Below are positions 15,245-23,925 of a stretch of 64,000 bases of DNA, piece by piece. The position numbers and the translations under genes are program-made. Location of the stretch: contig NZ_NOZR01000002.1 of assembly GCF_002250655.1 (NCBI RefSeq), positions 62,001-126,000 of the forward strand, given 5' to 3'. Under the pieces are notes generated by a model. That model was not told the origin of the DNA, made no database searches, and saw nothing but the letters and a program-made list of their open reading frames with translations. This DNA is from Mycolicibacterium sphagni (GTDB lineage: Bacteria; Actinomycetota; Actinomycetes; Mycobacteriales; Mycobacteriaceae). Numbering within the stretch: position 1 is the first letter of the stretch; the number at the start of each line of letters is the position of its first letter.

Positions 15245-16683
15245 GATCTGGCAGGAGCGCGGTAATCCTGGCCGTCGTGCTGGTTGCTGTAGCGGCAACC
15301 GCGACGGCCCTGATCGTGCACGCGCGATACTTTGGTCACCGCACCGTCAGCGCATTGTTCACCACCGCGATCGGCATCTACCCCGGCGACGAGGTCCGCG
15401 TCGCCGGGGTCAAGGTCGGCACCATCGCCGCGGTCGATCCGCAAGGCACACGCTCCGAACTCACCCTCGCCGTCGACCGCACCGTGCGCCTACCCGCAGA
15501 CGTCAAGGCCGTCATCGTGGCCCAGAACCTGGTCGCAGCCCGCTACGTCCAGCTCACGCCTGCTTACGAGACCGCGGGACCGACGCTGCCCGACGGAGCA
15601 GTCATCCCCATGGACCGGACCGCGGTGCCCGTCGAATGGGACGACGTCAAAACCCAACTGATGCGGCTGGCCACCGAACTCGGACCGAAGGCTGGCGCAT
15701 CCGACACCTCAGTCGCACGATTCATCGACAGCACAGCGGACGCACTCGACGGCAACGGCGTCAAGCTGCGGCAGACGTTGGCACAACTCTCCGGGGTCGG
15801 CCGGATCCTTGCCAGCGGCCACGGCAGCCTTGTCGACGTCCTGAAAAACCTCGCGACATTCGTTGCGGCGCTGCGCAACTCAGGCACCCAGATCGTGCAG
15901 TTCGAAAACCGCTTCGCCGCGCTCACCAGTGTGCTCGACGGGTCTCGGTCAGACCTGGATTCGGCACTGACCACCCTGTCCAGCGCCATCGAGGACGTGC
16001 GGCGGTTCATCGCCGGTACCCGTGACCAAACCGCAGAACAGATCCGGCGGCTAGCCAATGTCACCCAAACCGTCTCCGACCATCGCATCGACCTGGAGAA
16101 CGTGCTGCATGTGGCACCCAACGCGTTCTCCAACGGCTACAACATCTACAACCCGGACACCGGTAGCCCAATCGGCGCGTTCATTTTCAACAACTTCGCC
16201 AATCCCGCCGAATTCATCTGCGGCGCAATCGGCGGCGTCGAGAACACGACGGCCCCGGAGACCGCGAAACTCTGCAAGCAATACCTCGGCCCGGCGTTGC
16301 GGCTGCTCAATTTCAATTACCTGCCTATTCCCATCAACCCCTACCTCGCCAAATCACCGAGCCCCAGCAACCTCGTCTACTCCGATCCCGCCCTGGCGCC
16401 TGGCGGGGCCGGTGCGCCACCGGGTCCGCCCCAAGATCCCCCGGCGGTATCCGCCTATACCGGCGCCGGCGACGTCACCCCGCCGCCCGGGTTCGGGAAT
16501 TCCGTTCTACCGCAGGGGGGTTCGAATCTGCCGGCGTACCCGTCGCCGGCGCTGCTTCCCGATGCTCCCATCCCCACCGTGGAGAACGTGCCGCCCGCGG
16601 TCGCCGCACCATCTATCGGCGATGTGTTGTTGCCTGCTGAATCCGCCCCGGCCCCGCCGGCTGGCCAGGGACCTCCAACATGA
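15241..16683 (+). CDS. mceD: Mce-family protein, MceD position
   Basis: A 480-residue Mce subunit whose ATG overlaps the mceC stop (ATGA). The N-terminal anchor is VILAVVLVAVAATATALIV; the MCE domain shows GIYPGDEVRVAGVKVGTI and VAQNLVAARYVQL. A helical central segment is followed by a Cys-containing domain (FICGAIGGV) and a long C-terminal tail of ~120 residues rich in proline and alanine (PPGPPQDPPAV and similar), typical of MceD proteins and probably extended through the periplasm or cell wall. Confidence 0.9.
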   Translation: MRSGRSAVILAVVLVAVAATATALIVHARYFGHRTVSALFTTAIGIYPGDEVRVAGVKVGTIAAVDPQGTRSELTLAVDRTVRLPADVKAVIVAQNLVAARYVQLTPAYETAGPTLPDGAVIPMDRTAVPVEWDDVKTQLMRLATELGPKAGASDTSVARFIDSTADALDGNGVKLRQTLAQLSGVGRILASGHGSLVDVLKNLATFVAALRNSGTQIVQFENRFAALTSVLDGSRSDLDSALTTLSSAIEDVRRFIAGTRDQTAEQIRRLANVTQTVSDHRIDLENVLHVAPNAFSNGYNIYNPDTGSPIGAFIFNNFANPAEFICGAIGGVENTTAPETAKLCKQYLGPALRLLNFNYLPIPINPYLAKSPSPSNLVYSDPALAPGGAGAPPGPPQDPPAVSAYTGAGDVTPPPGFGNSVLPQGGSNLPAYPSPALLPDAPIPTVENVPPAVAAPSIGDVLLPAESAPAPPAGQGPPT

Positions 16684-17870
16684 CCCCGACCGGCGGCGGT
16701 GCGGCGGTGCGCCGGCTCGCCATCATCGGGTTGTGCTTAGTGTTAGCGGTGTCGGGCTGCTCTTTCACGGGCGTGAACTCGCTGCCGCTACCGGGTGCTG
16801 TCGGCCGTGGTCCCGGCGCACACATCTACCACCTCGAAATCGCCAATGCCGGCACGTTGGAATCGAATTCACCAGTGTTAATCGACGATGTGGTCGTCGG
16901 CAGTGTCGGGTCGATGCGATTCACCAATTGGCACGCCGACGTGGAGATCTCCATCAAGCCTGACGTCGTCGTCCCCGCCAACGCGGTGGCCAGCGTTGGG
17001 CAAACCAGTCTGCTCGGTTCGATGCACGTCGCCCTCGACCCGCCACCTGGGCAGGCGGCACGCGGCCAACTCGCCCCAGGCTCCACGATTGCACTGGCCG
17101 ACCCGTCGACCTATCCGTCCACCGAGCAGACCTTGGCCGCACTGTCGGCGGTCGTCACCCGGGGTGGGCTTGGCCAGATCGGCGATATCATCCACAGTTT
17201 CAACGGTGCGCTCGCCGGCCGCCAGGACCAAGTGCGTGACCTGATCACGCGCCTGGACACCGCCGTGGGAACCCTTGACGCTCAACGCGACACCCTCATC
17301 GCCAGCATCCACTCCCTCGACCGGTTGGCCAACACCTTCGCCACCCAGCGGGACGCGATCACTCATGCACTGAAGGCCATCCCACCAGCGCTCGACGTCC
17401 TCATCCGCGAGCGTCCGCGGTTCACCACCGCACTCGACAAGCTGCGGGTGCTCAGTGACACCGCGACCCGGCTTGTCGACGACAGCCAGCACGATCTCGT
17501 CGAGAACCTCACCCATCTGCAACCAACGCTGCAGGCGCTGGCCGATATCGGGCCCGAACTCGACACCGCCTTGGCCTACGCCACGACCTTCCCGTTCGGT
17601 CAAAACATTATCGACCGCGGTGTCCGCGGCGACTATTTCAACGTTTTCGCCGTCGTCGACCTCACCATCCCCCGACTGAAACGCACTCTGTTCCTGGGTA
17701 CCCGGTGGGGCCAGGAGGGTGCGACTCTCGTGCCCGCGCCCGGCGATCCCTGGCAGTTGCAGTACACCTACGATCCCCTGACCGCGCCGCTGGCACCGCC
17801 GCCCGCGCCTGCTGCTCCCCCGACCGGCAGTACCCCGCCGGCCGACGCCGCCGCAGGGGGTGGTGGCTAG
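16680..17870 (+). CDS. mceE: Mce-family lipoprotein, MceE position (LprK-like)
   Basis: A 396-residue lipoprotein with the lipobox LAVSGC around residue 24, so Cys is predicted to be acylated after signal cleavage; this is the hallmark of MceE. The MCE domain shows SPVLIDDVVVGSVGSM and SVGQTSLLGSMHVAL. The central helices include repeated DxLxxQRDxL-type patterns. The C-terminus is a Pro/Ala-rich tail. The ATG overlaps the mceD stop (ATGA). As the only lipid-anchored subunit it probably caps or anchors the tunnel. Confidence 0.9.
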   Translation: MTPTGGGAAVRRLAIIGLCLVLAVSGCSFTGVNSLPLPGAVGRGPGAHIYHLEIANAGTLESNSPVLIDDVVVGSVGSMRFTNWHADVEISIKPDVVVPANAVASVGQTSLLGSMHVALDPPPGQAARGQLAPGSTIALADPSTYPSTEQTLAALSAVVTRGGLGQIGDIIHSFNGALAGRQDQVRDLITRLDTAVGTLDAQRDTLIASIHSLDRLANTFATQRDAITHALKAIPPALDVLIRERPRFTTALDKLRVLSDTATRLVDDSQHDLVENLTHLQPTLQALADIGPELDTALAYATTFPFGQNIIDRGVRGDYFNVFAVVDLTIPRLKRTLFLGTRWGQEGATLVPAPGDPWQLQYTYDPLTAPLAPPPAPAAPPTGSTPPADAAAGGGG

Positions 17871-19360
17871 TGCTGACCCGATTCGTCCGCATCCAGCTGA
17901 TCATCTTCACCGTTGTCGGCATCGTTGGCATCAGCGCGATGTTGTTCGGGTATATGCAGATTCCGACCCTGCTGGGCATCGGGCGCATTACGGTCACGAT
18001 GGAACTGCCCGGTTCGGGGGGCCTTTACCGGTTCGCTAACGTGACCTACCGTGGCGCCGAGATCGGCAAGGTCACTGACGTCACGATCGTGGGACCCCAC
18101 CTCGCCCAGGCGACGTTATCGTTAGCTGACTCGCCCCGGGTTCCTGCCAACCTGCAAGCCCAGGTGCGGTCGATGTCCGCGGTCGGCGAGCAGTTCGTGG
18201 AACTGGAGCCGCGCACCGACGCCCCGCCGTATCTGCACGACGGGTCGATAATTGCGCTGCAGGACACCATAATTCCGCAGGCCGTCGGGCCGATGCTCGA
18301 CCAGGTCGCGTCCCTGGTCGGCAGCATCCCGCAGGGCCAACTGGGCCACGTCCTCGACGAGTCGTTCAATGCCTTCAACGGCGCCGGTGACGACCTGAGT
18401 TCGCTCATCGACGCATCGGCAAGGTTGGGCCGTGACCTCAACGGTGCCGGTCCACAGGTCCGCGGGCTGGCCGAGGATGCAGGCCCGTTGTTGGCCACCC
18501 AAGCCCAAACCGGTGACGCCATCCGTATTTGGTCGCGCAGCCTCGCCGGATTCACCGAGCAACTCGCCACCAACGACCCGCAGATCCGGTCAATCCTGCA
18601 GAAAGGGCCCAGCTTCGCCGCCGAATTATCCCGACTGCTCAGCGAACTCAAACCCACGTTGCCGATTCTGTTGGCCAACTTGACCACCATCGGTCAGGTC
18701 GGCGTGACCTACAACCCGTCGCTGGAGCAGCTGCTGGTGCTCCTTCCGCCCTACAGCGCCGCCCAACAATCCTATGGCCTCGCAAAAAACAACCCGACCG
18801 GCCTTCCCTCTGGTGAGTTCTCCATCACCCTCGACGATCCCCCGGCATGCACCGTCGGATTCCTGCCGCCGTCGCAATGGCGAAACCCCGCCGACACCAC
18901 GACAATCGACACCCCCAGCGGGCTCTACTGCAAACTGCCGCAAGACTCACCGCTGTCGGTGCGCGGAGCCCGCAACTATCCCTGCATGGGTCACCCCGGC
19001 AAACGCGCGCCCACCGTCGAGATCTGCGACAGCGATAAACCCTACGTCCCGCTGGCCATGCGTGAACACACCCTGGGGCCAAACCCCATCGACCCCAATC
19101 TGATCGCTCAAGGTGTTCCGCCCGACGATCGAGTCAACAGCGACGACAACATCTTCGGACCGCTCGAAGGCACCCCACCGCCGCCACCGCCGAATGCCGC
19201 GCCAAGTGCCTACAACCCGAGCGATCATTCACCTTCGGTGGCAATCGCTGCGTACAACCCCGATACCGGGGAATACCGCACCCCCGACGGGACGTGGCAG
19301 CGACACACCGACCCCGGTGCTACACCCAACAGCTGGAAAGACCTGCTACCCGTTCAATGA
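17870..19360 (+). CDS. mceF: Mce-family protein, MceF position
   Basis: A 496-residue Mce subunit. The start is GTG at 17870, which overlaps the mceE stop by one base (TAGTG) and has a G-rich ribosome-binding stretch before it; an upstream in-frame ATG lies inside mceE. The N-terminal anchor is IQLIIFTVVGIVGISAMLFG; the MCE domain includes YRFANVTYRGAEIGKVTDV and SMSAVGEQFVEL. The C-terminal region has several cysteines and ends with GTWQRHTDPG-type repeats found in MceF tails. It is the last mce gene; a hydrolase follows 49 bases later and may be co-transcribed. Confidence 0.9.
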   Translation: MLTRFVRIQLIIFTVVGIVGISAMLFGYMQIPTLLGIGRITVTMELPGSGGLYRFANVTYRGAEIGKVTDVTIVGPHLAQATLSLADSPRVPANLQAQVRSMSAVGEQFVELEPRTDAPPYLHDGSIIALQDTIIPQAVGPMLDQVASLVGSIPQGQLGHVLDESFNAFNGAGDDLSSLIDASARLGRDLNGAGPQVRGLAEDAGPLLATQAQTGDAIRIWSRSLAGFTEQLATNDPQIRSILQKGPSFAAELSRLLSELKPTLPILLANLTTIGQVGVTYNPSLEQLLVLLPPYSAAQQSYGLAKNNPTGLPSGEFSITLDDPPACTVGFLPPSQWRNPADTTTIDTPSGLYCKLPQDSPLSVRGARNYPCMGHPGKRAPTVEICDSDKPYVPLAMREHTLGPNPIDPNLIAQGVPPDDRVNSDDNIFGPLEGTPPPPPPNAAPSAYNPSDHSPSVAIAAYNPDTGEYRTPDGTWQRHTDPGATPNSWKDLLPVQ

Positions 19361-19409
19361 ACATTGCCTCAACCATCTCTACAGCGAAACCTCGAGGAAG
19401 GGTCCAACT

Positions 19410-20168
19410 ATGCGATTCGTGTTCGTGCACGGCGGCTTTCACGCCGCATGGTGCTTCTCACCGACCATCACCGAGTTAGAGAAGCTCGGCCACACCGCCA
19501 TCGCCATCGACCTACCCGGCCACGGCAGCCGGCTCGACGAAGAGTCGACACTGGCCAACCGGCGGGACGCCGTCGCCAGCGTTTTGCGGCCCGGCGATGT
19601 GCTCGTCGGGCACTCCGGCGGCGGATTCGACGCCACCCTGGGTGCCGACACCCACCCGGACCGCATCCGCCACATCGTCTACCTGGCCGCCGCGTTGCCC
19701 CGCGAGGGTCGCAGCTACACCGAAGCAATGACCATGAACAACGCCGAGGACGGCGAACTCGACGGTGACGTCGGAGAGATGTTGAGCTACCTCCACTTCG
19801 GCGACGACGGCGACATGACCTTCGCCGAGTTCGAGCATGCCTGGAAGTACTTCTACCACGACTGCGACGAGGCGACGGCCCGCTGGGCTTTCGAGCGCCT
19901 CGGACCCGAACGGTTCGGGGAAACCACCATCGCGCCGGTGCATGTGCCGCACTTCTGGGAAGCGGACCTGCCCCGCAGTTTCATTGTGTGCGAACAGGAT
20001 CAGTCCATGCCGCGATGGCTCGCCGATACGGTCGCCCACCGTCTTGGCGTCGACCAGCTGACCATCGACACCTCCCATTCGCCGTTCCTCAGCCAGCCGG
20101 CCGCACTCGCCGAGCTTCTCGTCCACGCCACGACCACGACACCGACCGGTCCGCTCATCCCCGACTGA
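19410..20168 (+). CDS. alpha/beta hydrolase
   Basis: A 252-residue cytosolic-type hydrolase of the esterase/methylesterase-like group. The oxyanion-hole region is FVHGGFHAAWC, the nucleophile elbow is VGHSGGG (Ser), and the catalytic histidine is in DTSHSPFL. The chosen ATG at 19410 has GAGGAAGGG upstream and begins exactly at the first beta strand; a longer frame runs back into mceF and is rejected. Being in the mce operon, it may cleave an ester in an imported lipid. Closest known relatives by pattern are MEKC/MES-type esterases (salicylate-methyl-ester-like), but the substrate is not identifiable. Confidence 0.85.
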   Translation: MRFVFVHGGFHAAWCFSPTITELEKLGHTAIAIDLPGHGSRLDEESTLANRRDAVASVLRPGDVLVGHSGGGFDATLGADTHPDRIRHIVYLAAALPREGRSYTEAMTMNNAEDGELDGDVGEMLSYLHFGDDGDMTFAEFEHAWKYFYHDCDEATARWAFERLGPERFGETTIAPVHVPHFWEADLPRSFIVCEQDQSMPRWLADTVAHRLGVDQLTIDTSHSPFLSQPAALAELLVHATTTTPTGPLIPD

Positions 20169-20181
20169 CAGGCCCAGATGC

Positions 20182-20700
20182 ATGACACGACGACGCGCAT
20201 TACCCTGTGCCGTCTTGCTCGCCGCGGCCCTCGCCGGCTACAGCGCTATCCTCCCGCACGCCAGCGGCTCCCCCGCCGGCGCGCTCAACGGCACCTTCCG
20301 TGCCCAATCCAACGGCGACTGGGCACAAACGAACGACCAATACCGCAACGAAGCAACGGTGATCGCCACCTGGACCATCACCACCACCTGCACCGACGGA
20401 AACTGCACCGGCGAAGTCCACAGCGACCAAGGCTGGACCGCGCCGATCAACAACCAAGCCGCAGGCGAATGGCACATCAAACGCCCCGTGCCCGACTGGG
20501 AAACCTGCCCCGACGGCACAACTGTCGCCGGCAACCAGCTCTACCGGTTCTACCCAGTAGACGGCACAACCGGGCTGGTGGACGACACCAAGTCCGCCAT
20601 GTTCGCGGGCCGCGACATCACCCAAGGCCCCAGCGGCGGGTGCGGCATCAACAAACCACTGGTGATCTCGATCCCGTTCCAGCTAACCCGAATCAACTAG
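20182..20700 (+). CDS. secreted protein of unknown function
   Basis: A 172-residue protein with a clear Sec signal peptide (MTRRRALPCAVLLAAALAG, cleavage near HASGSPA). The mature part is predicted to be mainly beta strand and contains four cysteines in two pairs (CTDGNC, and CPDG with GGCG), likely forming disulfides in the cell wall. Similar small secreted proteins occur widely in mycobacteria, but no function is known to me. It follows the hydrolase by 13 bases and is probably the last gene of the mce transcript. Confidence 0.8.
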   Translation: MTRRRALPCAVLLAAALAGYSAILPHASGSPAGALNGTFRAQSNGDWAQTNDQYRNEATVIATWTITTTCTDGNCTGEVHSDQGWTAPINNQAAGEWHIKRPVPDWETCPDGTTVAGNQLYRFYPVDGTTGLVDDTKSAMFAGRDITQGPSGGCGINKPLVISIPFQLTRIN

Positions 20701-20722
20701 GCACGGTTTACTCGGCGTGCAA

Positions 20723-20941
20723 TCAACCCACGACGGTGTAGTCGCCCTCGTCGGCCAGCGCGTCCCGAACCTGCTCGACGCTGAGATCAGCAGCGGCGTC
20801 GACCCTTACGGTCGATGCCCCCTCGGCATCCAGGTCGACCTCGACGGCACTGACCGCGGGCAGCGCCGTCAACGCGCCGCTGACCACCCGTACACAACTC
20901 TGGCAATGCAGGCCGGTGACCATGAAGGTCTGCTGGGACAT
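20723..20941 (-). CDS. copZ: copper chaperone, HMA domain (CopZ-like)
   Basis: A 72-residue heavy-metal-associated domain. The metal motif is GLHCQSC (MxCxxC class, with His in the Met-linked position) near the N-terminus, and the beta-alpha-beta pattern VSAVEVDLDAEGASTVRVD is normal. Cysteines bind Cu(I) and pass it to the P-type ATPase. It starts at ATG 20941, 19 bases after copA's stop, and is surely in the same operon. The frame is open for a long way upstream inside copA, but the HMA start is unambiguous. Confidence 0.9.
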   Translation of the reverse strand: MSQQTFMVTGLHCQSCVRVVSGALTALPAVSAVEVDLDAEGASTVRVDAAADLSVEQVRDALADEGDYTVVG

Positions 20942-20960
20942 GAGTACTACCTTTCGGTGT

Positions 20961-23213
20961 CTAGTCGCGGGCGTCGAAGGTCCGCAGCCGCAAGCTGTTC
21001 GAGACGACGAAGAACGACGAGAACGCCATCGCCGCACCAGCGATGAGCGGATTGAGCAACCCGGCCGCGGCGATCGGGATGGCGGCCACGTTGTAGCCGA
21101 ACGCCCAGAAGAGATTTGTCCTGATCGTGCGCATCGTGGCTTTGGCCAGGTCGAGCGCCTGCGGGACGATGTCGAGATCGTCGCGCACCAGGATGATGTC
21201 GGCGGCACCGATCGCCACGTCGGTACCGCGACCGATCGCCAGACCGAGGTCCGCCGACGCCAGCGCAGGTCCGTCGTTGATCCCGTCGCCGACCATCGCG
21301 ACCACCCGGCCCTGGTCGCGCAGCTGCTCGATGACGTCGACCTTGCCCTCCGGAAGGACCTCGGCGATGACTTCGTCGATGCCGACCTGGGCGGCCACCG
21401 CACCCGCGGCGGCGGCGTTGTCACCGGTGAGCAACACGGTTCGCAGCCCTCTGCGATGCAGGGCGGCCACGGCGTCGGCCGCGGACTCCTTGACGGCGTC
21501 GGCCACCGCGATCGCCCCGCACACCGCGCCGTCAACGGTGACGAAAACGACTGTCTCGCCGCGGGATTCGCCGGTTCGGCGGGCCGACTGCAGGCACTCG
21601 GGTATCCGCGCCTGCGCGCCGGCCCAGGACGGGCGGCCGATCATGACCGGTCGCCCCGACACCGTCGCAGTCACCCCTCGACCGGGGTGAGCACGAAAAT
21701 CCGCCACCGCGCGGCGGTCGTCGGTGGCGGTCGCGATCGCCACCGCGACCGCGTGTTCGGAGGCCACCTCGACGGCACCGGCCAGCGCCAAGATCTCGCC
21801 TGCCTGCCAGCCGTCGGCGGCCGTCACCTCGGTGACCGTGAGGTGCCCCGTCGTCAGTGTGCCGGTCTTGTCGAACACCACCGTGTCCACCGCGCGGATG
21901 GCCTCCAGTGCGCGGTAGCCCTTCAGGAAGATGCCGAGCTGGGCTCCGCGTCCGGAGGCCACCATCATCGCCGTCGGCGTCGCCAGCCCCAGTGCGCAGG
22001 GGCAGGCGATCACCAGCACGGCCAGCGCTGCCGAGAATGCCCGGTCGGCGTCGGCTCCTGCAAGCAGCCACCCGGCTGCGGTCAGCGCCGCGATCAGGAA
22101 CACCGCGGGCACGAAGACCCCGGCGATCCGGTCGGCCAGCCGCTGGGCGTCGGCCTTCTGCGCCTGCGCCTCCTCGACCAGCCGCACCATGCCGGCGAAT
22201 TGGGTGTCCGCACCCACGGCGGCAGCTTCGACGATGAGCCGGCCGTCGAGCACCACGGTCCCGCCGATCACCGGCCCACCGGGATGGACGCGAGAGGGTG
22301 TGGCCTCGCCGGTCATCGCGCTCATGTCGATGGCTGCGCTGCCCTCGACCACCAGGCCGTCGGCGGCGATGGTCTCGCCGGGGCGCACCACGAACCGTTG
22401 CTGCTCCTTGAGCTCGTCGGCCGGCAGCACCATCTCACTGCCGTCGGCCAGCAGCACGGACACGTTCTTGGCACTGAGCGCCGCCAGGGCCCGCAGCGCG
22501 CTGCCCGCACGTGACTTGGCTTTGGCCTCGAAATACCGGCCGGCCAGGATGAACACCGTAACGCCGGCGGCGACCTCCAGATAGATCGCGTCGCTGCTCA
22601 GCAGCGCCTGCCAAATGCCGTGGACCTGCCGGGTGTGGTGACCGAGGAAGATCGTGTACAGCGACCACAGCGTCGCCGCTGTGACGCCCACCGAGATCAG
22701 CGTCTCCATCGAAGCGGTCCGGTGCCGCGCGTTGCGCAGGGCCACCCGGTGGAACGGCCACGCCGCCCACGTGACGATCGGTGCGGCCAGGGCGGTCAGC
22801 AGCCAGCCCCAGCCGGCGAACCGGGTGCTGGGGACGACGGCGAACATCACCGACAGGTCGGCCAGCGGCACGAACAGCACCGCGGCGATGGCCAGCCGGC
22901 GCAGCAGGTTGCGGGCCAGTTGGTCGTCGGGGTCTGCCGGGTCGGCCAGCGACACCGACCGGGGGGCCGCGTCGTAGCCGGCCTTGCGGATCACCGCGCA
23001 CAGCTCGTCGGCGTCCACCGACTCCGGCGCGTCGACGCTGGCGACCCGGGTGGCGAAGTTGACCGACGCGCGGACACCGTCGAGCTTGTTGAGTTTGGTC
23101 TCGACACGGGCAGCGCACGCGGCGCAAGACATGCCAGAGACGTCGAGTTCGACGCGGTGCGCGACGCCGGCCGCGTTCGTAGCGGCCGGACCGCCCACGA
23201 CGGATACCGTCAT
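20961..23213 (-). CDS. copA: copper-exporting P1B-type ATPase
   Basis: A 750-residue Cu(I) pump. One N-terminal HMA domain ([12 protein letters not shown], Cys30 and Cys33) is followed by eight expected membrane helices. Motifs: TGEATPS (~residue 300), [11 protein letters not shown] (CPC metal site, ~403), [11 protein letters not shown] (phosphorylated Asp, ~444), and [11 protein letters not shown] (~640). The last helices carry FGYNVAAIP and the MAFSSF motif, the YN and MxxSS signatures of the copper-specific P1B-1 class. The ATG has AGGGAGGGCG immediately upstream. It is divergent from sigC with a 154-base gap containing tandem repeats. Role: copper efflux from the cytosol. Confidence 0.95.
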   Translation of the reverse strand: MTVSVVGGPAATNAAGVAHRVELDVSGMSCAACAARVETKLNKLDGVRASVNFATRVASVDAPESVDADELCAVIRKAGYDAAPRSVSLADPADPDDQLARNLLRRLAIAAVLFVPLADLSVMFAVVPSTRFAGWGWLLTALAAPIVTWAAWPFHRVALRNARHRTASMETLISVGVTAATLWSLYTIFLGHHTRQVHGIWQALLSSDAIYLEVAAGVTVFILAGRYFEAKAKSRAGSALRALAALSAKNVSVLLADGSEMVLPADELKEQQRFVVRPGETIAADGLVVEGSAAIDMSAMTGEATPSRVHPGGPVIGGTVVLDGRLIVEAAAVGADTQFAGMVRLVEEAQAQKADAQRLADRIAGVFVPAVFLIAALTAAGWLLAGADADRAFSAALAVLVIACPCALGLATPTAMMVASGRGAQLGIFLKGYRALEAIRAVDTVVFDKTGTLTTGHLTVTEVTAADGWQAGEILALAGAVEVASEHAVAVAIATATDDRRAVADFRAHPGRGVTATVSGRPVMIGRPSWAGAQARIPECLQSARRTGESRGETVVFVTVDGAVCGAIAVADAVKESAADAVAALHRRGLRTVLLTGDNAAAAGAVAAQVGIDEVIAEVLPEGKVDVIEQLRDQGRVVAMVGDGINDGPALASADLGLAIGRGTDVAIGAADIILVRDDLDIVPQALDLAKATMRTIRTNLFWAFGYNVAAIPIAAAGLLNPLIAGAAMAFSSFFVVSNSLRLRTFDARD

Positions 23214-23224
23214 CGCCCTCCCTA

Positions 23225-23268
23225 GCTGGTGCTGTCCAGTGATAGTGCTGGTGCTGTCCAGGGATAGT
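23225..23268. repeat. two tandem 22-bp repeats in the copA-sigC intergenic region
   Basis: GCTGGTGCTGTCCAGTGATA plus GT is followed immediately by a second copy differing at one base (TGATAGT to GGATAGT). Each contains CTGG-N6-CCAG, an inverted repeat. They sit 12 bases from copA's ATG, within its untranslated leader or promoter. They do not resemble the G/C-tract CsoR or RicR sites known to me. Confidence 0.75.
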
Positions 23269-23367
23269 CGGTTGCCGAGGCCGCCGGGTTCCCCGTCGGC
23301 ACCAAACTACGCCGCGTTGCTGACCCGCAGATGTGCCCGGCCTCCCGATCCCCTACTCTCACTGAGC

Positions 23368-23919
23368 GTGGGAGAACGCGACGACGACCAGGTGACCGTG
23401 TTGGCCCTGGCCGCCGGGCGGGGTGATTCAGCCGCACTCGAGGCGTTCATCAAGGCCACCCAGCGCGACGTCTGGCGTACCGTCGCCTTCCTCGGGGACC
23501 CCGGTCAGGCCGACGACCTCACCCAGGAGACCTTTCTGCGCGCCCTGGGCGCGCTGCCCCGATTTTCCGGCCGGTCCTCGGCACGCACCTGGCTGATGTC
23601 GATCGCCCGCCGGGTGGTCGTCGATCAGATCCGCCGCAACCAGGCCCGGCCACGCACCGCGGCCGCGATCGACCTGGATCAGCTGCTGGACACCCGGCCG
23701 AGCGCGGCCCGGTTCGAGGACGTCATCGAGATCCGGATGCTGCTCGACGGGCTGGACACCGACCGTCGCCATGCCCTGATGCTGACCCAGGTGCTCGGGC
23801 TGTCCTACGCCGAGGCCGCCGAGGTGTGCGGGTGCCCGGTGGGCACGATCCGTTCACGCGTCGCGCGAGCTCGCGAGGATCTGATCAGCGCCGCCCTCCG
23901 CGACGACCAGGTGGGCTGA
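23368..23919 (+). CDS. sigC: ECF RNA polymerase sigma factor SigC
   Basis: A 183-residue extracytoplasmic-function sigma factor. Region 2 includes [13 protein letters not shown] and [18 protein letters not shown], region 4 includes [20 protein letters not shown] and [13 protein letters not shown]. The sequence resembles M. tuberculosis SigC (Rv2069) closely as I remember it. GTG at 23368 gives the expected length; a longer frame upstream runs through copA's promoter. No anti-sigma gene is adjacent, as for SigC elsewhere. SigC has been linked to copper-related genes in M. tuberculosis, so its position next to copA-copZ is meaningful. The gene is not present in all mycobacteria. Confidence 0.9.
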   Translation: MGERDDDQVTVLALAAGRGDSAALEAFIKATQRDVWRTVAFLGDPGQADDLTQETFLRALGALPRFSGRSSARTWLMSIARRVVVDQIRRNQARPRTAAAIDLDQLLDTRPSAARFEDVIEIRMLLDGLDTDRRHALMLTQVLGLSYAEAAEVCGCPVGTIRSRVARAREDLISAALRDDQVG

Positions 23920-23925
23920 CCAGCT

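Noticed and set aside
16519..16528. GGTTCGAATC, a tRNA T-loop-like string
   Set aside because: Lies inside mceD; no acceptor, D or anticodon stems can be built around it.
20916..22514. 532-codon plus-strand frame opposite copA
   Set aside because: Low-complexity Arg/Gly/His translation with no motif; copA on the other strand is certain.
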